A stretch of DNA of 64,000 nt. Source: Paramecium tetraurelia (taxonomy: Eukaryota; Ciliophora; Oligohymenophorea; Peniculida; Parameciidae). Under the pieces are notes generated by a model. The model saw nothing but the letters and a program-made list of their open reading frames with translations, made no database searches and was not told where the DNA came from. Shown one piece after another: positions 24,903 to 35,868 of this stretch. Position numbers and translations under genes: made by a program. The stretch is from assembly GCF_000165425.1 (NCBI RefSeq), contig NW_001799355.1, forward strand, positions 411,398 to 475,397. Direction: 5' to 3'. The number at the start of each line of letters is the position of its first letter. Position 1 is the first letter of the stretch.

Positions 24903-25035
24903 CAATGTTCAAAGGGGATGACAATAGGAAAATAAAAATAATAATTGATTAATTTCAATCAAAACTGATCGTGCTGACCAATTTAATGTAAGAAAATCAA
25001 AGTTAAAACAAATCACATCAATAATTATAATTATA

Positions 25036-27491
25036 TCAGCATATAAGGTCCAATATTTACAAACTTTCCCCATCGATTCTTATGATCTACCCTGACTAAA
25101 CGATGTTCAATGGATTCTCCCCCATCTATTGTGAAATCTACAAACTAAGTTGAACCTCAGTTTTCAGATCGATCAATTGTACAGTATCCCCCTTGACCTT
25201 AAGCAATTATTCCTACCTCGGCAAAACATAAATCTCGTCATCAAGAACAGACGAGTCATCAAACTGCTTGCAAACAATTCCATTCTTCAATCCATCATCA
25301 GTCTGCAATTGCTTGACATTAATGACGAATATTTTCTAAGGAAACAATCACAACTACAAATACATTTTAATAATAAGATTTGGGTGAGTTCTTCTCTATC
25401 ACCACAAAGCTCCCCCTCGAAGGCAAATAATAAAGATTCTTAACACTCCAAACTTGGATCTACTCATATGTTAATGTTAAAATCAGAGTGCAAACATTAG
25501 CCATGTCCACCAAGTAAAATAGGATTTCCCCCCCATCTTTGTCCTTGTAACACTTATTGACAGCCAAAATGTTATTCAATCTAGCATGTTTCATGTTCTC
25601 ACTAATCATTATTACACACTCTTTACTTATCTGTATACTCCACTGGACTCAATATCTATCCCTCATTGGCAGTTATCTTTTGTGAAATTATCTCCTTCAG
25701 GGTTCTCGAATTATAAATCCTCAAGAACCTATACTTTGGATATTTGCTCCCGAAGATGTTGAATTGCTTCAAGGGCGTACCAGCTAAGCAGACTTAATCC
25801 TTGTCCGATAAAAATGCTATCGATCTAAATTAATTAATGGAAATACGTTATTTCGCTAAAATCATCAATCTTCCAAATGTATTTCAATCTCATCTCTTCC
25901 AAACTAAATATTCTAATCATTTAATCTGATGCAAGTGTTCCAAGTTTCTTTTCATATGAATCTGCCCACTCATACACCTTCAATATCTTGATCTTCTTCA
26001 TCTCACTATGATCTCTAATCTACCCTTCTTGCGAATTCATATTCAAATTCCAAACAGTTATGATTTCCTTGTCTGACACTGTTATTAAGTAGGAGTGATC
26101 TTTAAATAAAACCACGAACTGTATTTTTGAGTACGTATTGAAATTAGCAATCTTTTTAAATCTAGGAGGGTTCTATTCAATATATTGTTTCTCAGAGACA
26201 TTTATCTATTGCTTCTATTCCATCTGAATGGGAGCCAAATTTTATAAGTTACCCTTCAAATTCTATTTCTTCCTTGGTTTCTGACTTTACTCAAACTTTT
26301 CATATTTGAACAGTTCTAATTGATTCTTAGGTATTATTTCTGACTAATAATAACGAGGTTTGGCGATAGATGCAGTCTCTTACTAGCCTTTGACTATCTG
26401 TGATTAAAATATATGTTTTTAGGAATTCTATGTCTCTACTTCTGCAGTAATGATTTAGCTCTGATTATTTGAAGATGCATCTTTTTAAGAGCTTGTAGTT
26501 TTGATTAGCTAAATTTCTTCGTTTAATTATGCACCTTCAGTTTATCCATTGTTGTTCTGTTACTCTTAAACTTAGTTTGCATCTCCTGATTATTCTTATG
26601 AAAATTATCGTTTTATAGATTGCCCTTAGAATGATGCAAACAATTACTGTTGTTGCTATTTCAACTCCTTTTTATCAACAGATGATTTCAAATTGGTCTT
26701 GAAATCGTCCTTTGCCTTTTTGGGCTTCGGAGTCTGTTATGTTGGTTATGGTTATGGTTGTTCTATTTATTTTACTTTCTTTTAAGCCTAAGGACTCATG
26801 GGTTCCAATTGGTATTTTGGAGGAGTGTTGACCAATAAGCAAGGAGAATAAGTGCGCAGTATAAAATAATGGGTAGAATCTGGGTATTGAAGAAGATGGA
26901 CATCTCCTTAGACTTAATTCTAATACCTAAATATCATCATTGTGTTCGATATATTGTAATTGGCAGTCTTACCGTATTTATTCATGATGTACTCAATTAT
27001 GATCTTCTTTTCCTCCTCTGTGAATTTGAAGTTGTTGTAAATTTGAGCTATTATCACATTGTCTGCTATTTTTACAAATGGATTAGTGCTCCTAATGATG
27101 TTTATTGAGATGTCATGTCTACATTAAATTATTAACACATACCTTTGAATATTCTCTATTAACACATTTTTCCAGTCAGTTTCGGAATCTTCTTACGTCA
27201 ATATAGTTAATTTATTGTTTTTCTCAAAACATTAAAAATTCATAGAGCTTGTGATGATTGCAGTTATTTTCACATCGATACTATCGCAAGGATCCAAAAT
27301 TCCTTATTTTTACTTAATGATTTACCTTCCTCAGGTTGAATGTGAAATATCATAGGATTTGGAGAAATAATTTTATATGGAACATATTGCAATGTTAGAT
27401 TCAGAATATTAAAGGAAGTCGACAAATTGTCAAGTGAAATTGATATTTTCTCAGGTGTGATTTCAACAAGGTGATTGTGCTCTTCCTCCAT
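25036..27491 (-). CDS. MSP-like domain plus WD40 protein
   Basis: A 777-residue protein in six exons; introns 27303-27325, 27119-27142, 25825-25846, 25602-25626 and 25336-25363, exactly 778 codons spliced. Residues 1-115 look like a major-sperm-protein/ASPM-Hydin type beta domain: the pattern ITPEKISISL...LNLTL...YKIISPNP...FHIQPEEG followed by ILDPCDSIDVKITAII matches the VAP/MSP family. A Gln/Lys-rich low-complexity linker of about 200 residues follows. The C-terminal half has WD-type strands, for example HSYLITVSDKEIITVWNL and TLASDQMIRIFSL. MSP domains bind FFAT peptides or act in cilia (Hydin-like); WD40 propellers are protein scaffolds. Function is unknown. The 24-nt intron at 27119 is a multiple of three with no in-frame stop, so it may be exonic. 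Confidence 0.75.
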
Positions 27492-27589
27492 ACTATAATT
27501 AAATGTATATATAAATATGGAAATATTAATATTTTATAGATATGCCAATAAATCGGAAATGAAGGAATTCTACATATAGATAATCAAGC

Positions 27590-28839
27590 ATTGATTGGAT
27601 TTGCTAAAATTAATTGAAATGACCTAGCCAATTCAATCTAAAGTGAATTCATCAACGTATCCATTCAAACAATAACAACTGCGTCCCTTTTATTTGAATG
27701 GATCCTCGTAATTTCAAACATGTTTCTTAATCTGAACATTTCTGACAGCCGACAGGACACAACAAATACTTTTATTATTCTATATCAAATATAAAACCCT
27801 TTTTACAATCTCGATCCTGAGAATTCTATTCAATAATCCATTAAGTACAATCATCCTTATAACGACAAATACAAGATCTACACAAAGGGAAGCACCTTTA
27901 AATCATAAAGTTGATATTTGAAATTCCAAACTAAAATAAGAATCAGCTTATGGAACAAACATCATAGCCAGGATTAACTAATTGGGTGCGTGAAAGTATT
28001 CTATTTGAATCTCTTATATTTGATCTTATCTAGATTCAATCTTTCTTACTAATAAATTATCGATATAAATGGAAACACTATTTGAAGATAATTTTAACTT
28101 TGTAAAATCAAATGTCATCACATTTAATTGCAAGATAATGTTATAATGTGGCTTTAAAATATTGAATTACTTGTAAAAATAATGGTTACCATTCTTCTTC
28201 ACTCAACCAAAATATCGAACTCCATTTTAATAAGTTCCAAACATATTTTAATAAAAGGAGCTGATGCCTTTTGTATTCTCTAAAATAAAATTAGGGATGA
28301 GATTATCATAAAAGGTTCTGAGTATATGTGTGGTTAATGGATATAATTCTTCAACATCCTTACAAACAAAACCATTTAAAGTAGAATAATGTGGACACTT
28401 AGCCACACATTTTCCTTTTTACAAATTAAATCAGACTTCCATGTGCCACAAATAAGTTTGCTTAGACATGAATTACAATTTGAATAAAATTTTATTGTAT
28501 TTATAATAATTTACCATTGTAAATTTTGATCACCTGCAACAAATATAATAATATTAGAAATAGACAAAGCATCAATAGTATAATCTATATGATATAATAA
28601 ATATCCATTTGTCTCGGTCTCATTATAAAAGTGTAATGGAGATATAAACATCTTTATCTTGTCTACTTAAACATAAATTTCTGCTTAGATTTAAAAATAT
28701 AAATATCTCCTCTAATTCTTAATTCTTGATAAGTGTAAGCATTATTAAACTTATAATTTATCGATTAACCTAAAAAAAATTACCCTCCGCCTTTTCCATT
28801 CACACATGTATTTTCAAGTAGTAATTGACACTTGGTCAT
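27590..28839 (-). pseudogene. Decayed Cys-rich secreted/membrane protein gene
   Basis: Starts plausibly at 28839 with MTKCQLLLENTCVNGKGG and continues with recognisable pieces: ISNIIIFVAGDQNLQW, a Cys-rich segment with CPHYSTLNGFVCKD, a lectin-like beta region (NSVSIYIDNLLVRKIES), and CPVGCQKCSDQETC then RSCYCLNGYVDEF. The pieces are in different frames. A 1-nt loss after LICK, a frame change after TCLK, and in-frame TGA codons inside otherwise conserved stretches (after VRYFG and after EFTLD) break it. No canonical introns fix these points. The pattern fits a pseudogene of the large Paramecium family of Cys-rich extracellular proteins. Ends are approximate. Confidence 0.6.
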
Positions 28840-29565
28840 GATTAACTAAGATAATAAAAGTCAATCTTATCAAGTATTAAACAACTTCATGGTATTTGAG
28901 GTTTGACTAAGGAAGACACGACTCTATTCTTTATAAACATGTGAAGCTTCTAACTATAGGTTCAAATTATTTACTCTTAATTGTAGAAAGGATAAAAATG
29001 AATAAGAATAATTTAATTTATTTGAAGTTGGTTTTATTCCATTCAATGAAAAAATTGAATACTGATATTTTTTTAAAATCATTAGATTTTCATTTATATC
29101 TCATCATTAATATCGAGTATTTATTATGAATAAATTCTAATGTTATATATTATCTTGCATTGGCCTTAGATTCAAATTTAAAGATAATAGTTCTTGACTT
29201 TCTGATTATTAATATAAGCTAAAATTTCTTATTACTAATGCGATTATTTAAAATAAGTTTTTATGATATTTGAAAGTGTAGACATATAGTAAGCCAATAA
29301 AATCTGTTATTTTTTCTAACTGTCAAATCACATTGTTCTGAATCTTTTGATTTTTTATACACTTTTGGGTTGCGTTGAGCAAAAAAGTATATTTCAATTT
29401 TTGAATGTTTTCAGAATTGTTGTTATTCAAATTGAAATTGGTATTTCAATTTTAATAATTTTATTAAGTTAGAAAGTTACTTAACTAAGGTATAAATTTG
29501 CTTAATGGATAAATGAATATTAAAGTAATACTACAATTAGTTTATTAGTCTTTTTTCATTAATTT
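28840..29565. other. Intergenic, AT-rich
   Basis: No supported gene. It is upstream of the first histidine kinase and should contain its promoter. Confidence 0.5.
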
Positions 29566-32452
29566 ATGAATTATTAAATACTGTTTTATACTCAAATCAT
29601 ACAAAACATTTGGTGGATAATATGTTCATGGATATTTTATTAGCCCTATGAATATTAACTTTGTATTCTATCTGTAAGTAGTATTGTTATTCGGATTACA
29701 ATAATAATTTTGGAAAGGAGAATTACACATATATTTATTTTAGCAATCCTATATCTGCTTCATAATTGCTTATACATGGAGGCAAGCATACGAATGCCAA
29801 TGAATAATCCTTTTACAAACCATTCAAATTCTTTAATGATTTTAATCAACTACTAACATGCCAACAAAGAATCTAAAGAAAATATTTAAATAATATCGAA
29901 GTTTGGCTTTCCCATCTTTTGCTTACTAAGAACAATGTCAATCACCTTCATCTAAGCCAATTATTCGATACTTGAGAGCTGTATTTTGATATTCATCTTT
30001 CTAAGCCTGATAGCAAAGGATGAATTAAAAAAAAAAAATGAAGCATTTTAAAACTCAATGAAAGATCTGGGGTCTCAGGATTAGCATAATTTCAATCAGA
30101 AATTTATAACCTTTTTCTAGTAAGATTCAAAGAAGCAATCATTGGGAACTTCCTTCAAGAAGAGCAGAACACATTATTCACAATACCAGGAGAAACCAGA
30201 CATATTCCAAAACATACCCTTATACAATGAACCCAGAACCATGGATGAAAATATCAAGACTTCACTGCAGTTTCAGAATTTAAAAAAGAGCTTTAACAAA
30301 AAAATTTCAAACATAAGTGCTGACAAATCAGATCAACAATTGCACACTTTCTTTTAGAATATCATAAACAACATATTTTCTGCAGGAGTAGTGATACTAA
30401 ACCAAAATTAAAAGGTGACTTTCATGAACAATAAATGTGAGAAGCTACTAGGACAGAAGGGGAGTGACAAAGTAGTCGAATGCCTCAAAAAAATCATTAT
30501 TGCTAATTCCTTACATGAGAATGATGAATCTCCCTTAGGACAAATTCCACCCAGGTCTCAGGCCAAGATGAACAAAGCCACTTTTGAAAGGATTGTTAAA
30601 TATCACAATGAAAACTTAATGGAATTGGATATTTTCGATGCTTTTCTCTTTCCACAAAAATACCTACATTAATTCTATCAAAATCTATCGCCTCATTCAG
30701 AGTTTGATTAAAGAAGCAGTCTCTCAGAATCGGTAAATGAAACCTTCCTCTAAAGAAAAGATGCTGTAACCTATGAACACATAATGAGCGAGGGAGGCAT
30801 TTTGAAGAAACTAAGAATAGTCATCCTTCCCACCTACATGACTAATGCTCAACAAGAACAACTTTCATATCCCTCATATTAGAAGGTTCATATCAGCAAG
30901 ACTGCTATTCAGGCAGAGAGTGTGCAACCAATCATAGTTGTCAAGATTAAGAACATTACCAAGAAACATAAGATTGAGTAAATGAACAAGGAGAAGGAAA
31001 TACACAATTCCTTACTTAAATCATTTTCACATGAATTGAAAACTCCCTTGAATAGTGGTTAGGATATGTTGGTGATACTTAAGGATAGGATTAAGGATCC
31101 TAAACTTTAGGAATTTGTTGAGATAGCTCACATTTCAATAATATTTTTAATACATCAAATAAATGATATCTTGGATTATGCAGCCATGTAATCAAACACA
31201 TTTAAATATAGATATGTTGAATTCAAATCACGAGAGATTGTTGATGAAATTAAATATATTTATTCTAGTTAGTTGCATTCAAAGAAAATCGATTTGCAAG
31301 TCAAATTCGATGAAAAGAAGGTAGGCAATATTAGATAAGATAAATAAAGAATAATGCAAGTGTTAATCAATTTATTAAATAATTCTTGTAAATTCACACC
31401 TGAAGGAGGCAAAATAGTGTTTTCATTGAAAATAATAGACTACCCTTTTATTAAATTGTAAGTCAAAGACTCTGGGATTGGAATTGGATCAGAATAATTG
31501 TAAAATCTAAGGAAGGTCCTCACTAGTTCCATGGGTAAAAGTCTTCATAGATCTAGGATTAAAAAAAGTTTGGGTTTGGGTTTAAATATTTCTGCAAGGA
31601 TCGTGGAAGGTTTGGTTTAAAAGAATGATGGAACTCTAGAAATCATATCTAAGAATAAAAATAAAGGAACTAAAATATTTTTCATTATAGAGAATCTTCT
31701 AATTTTTAGAGATGAATCTGTTAGAAATCCCATGATCTCTGAGTACACAACTAAAAATAATACTTACAAATAATAAATGTCATAATATGAAGGTAGTAAT
31801 TGTAGTTAGGTGTTACCCCTTTTGAGATAATTATCTGAAAATTCTAAATTTGAGGCTCAATCTCCTTCCAAAAAGAGCAAAACTATAAAAAGTAAGTTCT
31901 TTAATTTACTGCCTGCCAATTAAGAAAGCTCTTTGGATATGGCAGATAATTATTCATATCGAATTGATATACCAATAAGTCCAGAATATTTTCAATATAA
32001 AGAGGAAAATGATTTAAAAAAAATACTAAAACCTTCTTAATGCCAATAATGTACAAGGGTATTAATAGTTGATGATATTCCATTCAATTAGATTGCTTTA
32101 AAGGCTCTCCTTCTGCATTATAATATTAAGGTCGAATAAGCCTATGATGGGTATTAAGCCATTGATTTAGTAAAGAAATAATTGGATAAGCATTGTTAAT
32201 ATTTTACATTAATTTTTATGGATATTGAAATGCCTGGAATAAATGGCTTTTAAGCAACCAAAGATGTAAAATAAAAATTTAAATTAGATTCTTTAAATTA
32301 CTTAGGATTAAACACAAATTATTATGTGTTCTGCTTACGACACTGAGGAAAATTTTAGGGAAGGGGAAGCAGTCGGAATGTCAGAGTTCCTACCGAAGCC
32401 TGTCAATAAATAGGAATTAGAAAGAATATTAGATAGATTTGGTTTTTTATGA
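29566..32452 (+). CDS. Hybrid sensor histidine kinase 1
   Basis: A 954-residue hybrid kinase; one 22-nt intron (32266-32287) near the 3' end, exactly 955 codons spliced. About five hydrophobic segments occupy residues 1-150, so it is a membrane protein. A Ser/Asn-rich linker and a PAS-like stretch (VVILNQNQKVTFMNNKCEKLLG) precede the kinase core. H-box SFSHELKTPLN with His about 489; N-box INLLNNSCKFT; G1 KDSGIGIG; G2 GLGLNISARIVEGL. The C-terminal receiver has VLIVDD, phospho-acceptor Asp about 886 in FMDIEMPGINGF, CSAYD and the conserved Lys in FLPKPVN. All catalytic residues are present, so autophosphorylation and His-to-Asp transfer should work. The ligand and the downstream HPt partner are not visible. 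It heads a tandem array of three paralogues. Confidence 0.93.
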
Positions 32453-32845
32453 TATCTACTAGGTTTTTCTCACATTTTTTGTAATCAATTAATATTTATT
32501 TGACTTTATTATAAAAAATTAAACTCTTATTGATAAATACATGTATTGTTAATTTACCATACCTTTATCTAAATTGTTTAATCAGGATAGATATCAAATA
32601 CAAATGTAGGGTGAGTACATTCAACATAAAGAAGATATTCAGTGAAAAAGTCAGGATGACCAAATCACAAATATTAATTGAATTAATTTATATTTATTTA
32701 ATGTGTAGACTTTTATAAAAGTGTTAAAATGTGTATATATCAAATTTTCTAAAATAAAATTAAAAATTGGAGTAGTTGCACCAATTACAAAATAGTTTTC
32801 ATTTCTACTTTTTGTCAAGGATTGTTTTTTTATTAATTAAATTAA
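32453..32845. other. Spacer between histidine kinases 1 and 2
   Basis: AT-rich, no gene. Expected to hold the 3' UTR of kinase 1 and the promoter of kinase 2. Confidence 0.5.
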
Positions 32846-35774
32846 ATGAAAAAAAAAGGAGAATTAATCAAAACAATTTTTAAAAGTGTAGCTGGAAAGT
32901 CTATTTTAATAGCTAATGTTTCATAGGGTTTGTGGTGGGTATTTTTGTCTATCGGCATGATTGATCACACTAATTATGAAGCTCTTTCTTTATAAGTATC
33001 ATGCACAATTTTCAGAATCTCATAGTAGATTATAATCGATTATTGGTGTGAAAAATAGGTAATTTTACATCTGGTCTCACTCTTTTATTCTGTGCTGTAC
33101 ATAGAGACTTTTCTATTTTTACAATACGATAATCCTTTTGGCACATATGCAAATTGTTTGCTATTTATAGTGACTTATAGGCAATACTTGTCATAAGCCG
33201 TTGATAAATCGAATAAAATATGCAAAATCGGATTTCCATGTTATGTAATATTTAGAAATATTATATTGATATTTACTGAGTTTAACTTTTACCTTATTGA
33301 AAGTCTAGCTATTTGTGTGGTGGTGTTTCTTACATTAGCGTACAATGACGAATAATTCAATTGTCAATGTTTTTGTTCGACAAACAAAAAAAATATTTTA
33401 GCAAAATCAAAAATCAAGAAATTTGATGATAATGACTCAGTCAATTAGTTGCAGTTTAATTAATCCTTAGGCAAATCTTTCAGCCGAGTTTCTATAGCAT
33501 AAACGCCCCTTAAAAGTTAGAGTATCTATTTAAAGGAAATGAGTTACGAATCTAAGTTAATTTAATGCTCAAATTTAGGATAGGCATAAAAATTATAAAA
33601 AAGTTAATTTTTGGGTAATAAGACTTCTGATTTATAATTCCATTAATTTTACCAAAATTTAATAAACTCATTTCCTTAAGGAATTCTAATACTAAATTAA
33701 AGTCAACAAGTTAGTTACCAAAATAACAAATGCGAAAAACTATTAGAATGCTCAGGATCAGATTAAATAGTTGAGAAAATTAGGATGTGTTTAAATAGTG
33801 CCAAGATGCCTGAAAATGAAAATGACATAACAAATCTACTTAGAACACCAAGATTTAACAAATAAATAAATCAATAAGCTTTGTTTAGGATAGTGAAAGA
33901 ATTATAGAAGGAAAATCTGTAAGTTGACATTTTGGATATTTTACTTCAACCTTAGAAATACCTCCAGTTTTTAGAATAGAGATTGGATTAATTAGGTAGC
34001 CAAGATGATTCTAAAACAGAATAACTAACCTTTCAATAATAGATGTTTATTTACGAATGGCTATTCGAATCAACATTGTATAAGAAAGTTAAACAAAAGA
34101 AACTAAAGATGATAATTATTCCAACCTTCATGACAGGTAACTAATAAGAGTACATATCTATGCCTTCTCATCACAAATGTCCAAGCAAACTTAATATCCA
34201 ATTGTAAAATGATGTTGAAATGCCTGTTTTGTTAATTATGATTAAGAACATTACAAGTAAACACTAATTCTAAAAGATGAAAAATGAATAAATAATCCAT
34301 CACAGTTTGATAAAATCATTTTCGCATGAATTACGAACTCCATTAAATAGTTGTTAACATATGCTCAATTTGATCAAAACCTAATCTGTTGAGATGAAGA
34401 TTTAAGAGTATGTTGATATTGCTTAATGTTCTATTTCTCTTTTGATTCATTAAATCAATGATATTTTAGACTACGCAGCAATTCAATCATTTCAGTTTCA
34501 ATATCGTTATACATCCTTTACTTTTAACCAGATTGCTTAGGAGATTTACTATCTTTATAATATGCAAATGAAATAAAAAAAGATTAAGTTTATTATTAAA
34601 ATTCAGCAGAATTTAAGTGATGCTCTAATTTTTAATGATTAATAAAGAGTTTTGTAAATTTTGGTAAATCTTTTGAATAATGCCAGTAAATACACAAGAG
34701 AAGGAGGTCATGTTAAATTAAGCATAAAATAAAAAAGTCTGTTCTATATTCATATCAAAGTTAAGGATGATGGAATAGGGATTGAAGATGATAAATTGGC
34801 ATTGATTTAAAACAGTTTGATAGGTAATGTGGAATTGGGAGTAACTTTCAAAACGTAATCGGTGACTTAGAGAGCTGGATTAGGATTAAGTATAGCAGCA
34901 AAGATAGTTGAAGGATTGATAGAATCAAACAATAACTAGTTGATGATAAGTTCAACCCAAAATAAAGGGACGAAAGTTCAATTCCAGATTCAAAACTTCC
35001 TATAGACATAAAATGATTAATATTAGTCTTCAAATCTACTTTCTCAACTGACAGGGAGGTTCAATCAGTCAGGATTGTAATAAACCTTAAGTGAAAGAAA
35101 ATTCGATGATAGAATATTGATAAAATCAAGTATAACAAATTCTAAGATGGAATATGACATGCAGCTTCGAGATAATTTCTTATAGGATTCTGAATCTTCT
35201 TTAGAAACTCCAAAGTTAAATGATCGTGAATAATAATAATAAATTCAGTTACCGATTAGTCCAGAATACTTTTCTCATAAATAAATATAATCTTGTCATA
35301 CAATCACAAACAAAGAGATCTATTCTTTCAAACAATACCCTTTAGTTTGCAAAGACTGTAAAAGTGTATTGATTGTAGATGATATACCTTTCAATTAAAT
35401 GACACTAAGATTGATGTTATAAAATTATTAAATTGAATCTGATCAAGCATTCGATGGATTTTAAGCAATTGAAAAAGTCAAATCCAGACTATAGCATCCT
35501 TGTCAAGCCTACAAGTTGATTTTTATGGACATCGAAATGCCAGGGATAAATGGATTCCAAACTAGTAAGCAAGTATCAATATTCATTATCATAGATATTA
35601 GATATCACAGGCAATCAGTCCTATATTGTGATCTGTTCTGCTTATGACACTCAAGAGAATTTCACTGAAGGATAAAAAGTAGGAGTCAATTCGTTTCTAC
35701 CAAAACCTGTAAATTAAAAAGAGTTAGAGGTAATTTTAAAAAGATTTTTTACAATAAAAACAGGGATATATTGA
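32846..35774 (+). CDS. Hybrid sensor histidine kinase 2
   Basis: A 968-residue paralogue of the upstream kinase with the same layout; one 22-nt intron (35573-35594) at the homologous place in the receiver, exactly 969 codons spliced. The N-terminal membrane part aligns in pattern with kinase 1 (ILHLVSLFYSVLYIET against IFILAILYLLHNCLYMEA). H-box SFSHELRTPLN with His 494; N-box VNLLNNASKYT; G1 DDGIGI; G2 GLGLSIAAKIVEGL. Receiver: VLIVDD, Asp 895 in FMDIEMPGINGF, CSAYD, FLPKPVN. All key residues are present. Position downstream of kinase 1 on the same strand and the shared intron position indicate tandem duplication. Confidence 0.93.
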
Positions 35775-35868
35775 TCATTTTATGTTTATACTTTTTCGAC
35801 AATTTAAACTAAATTTAGCATCTAAGGACCATTATTTATTAAGTTCTTGTATATTAATTTTATAAATA

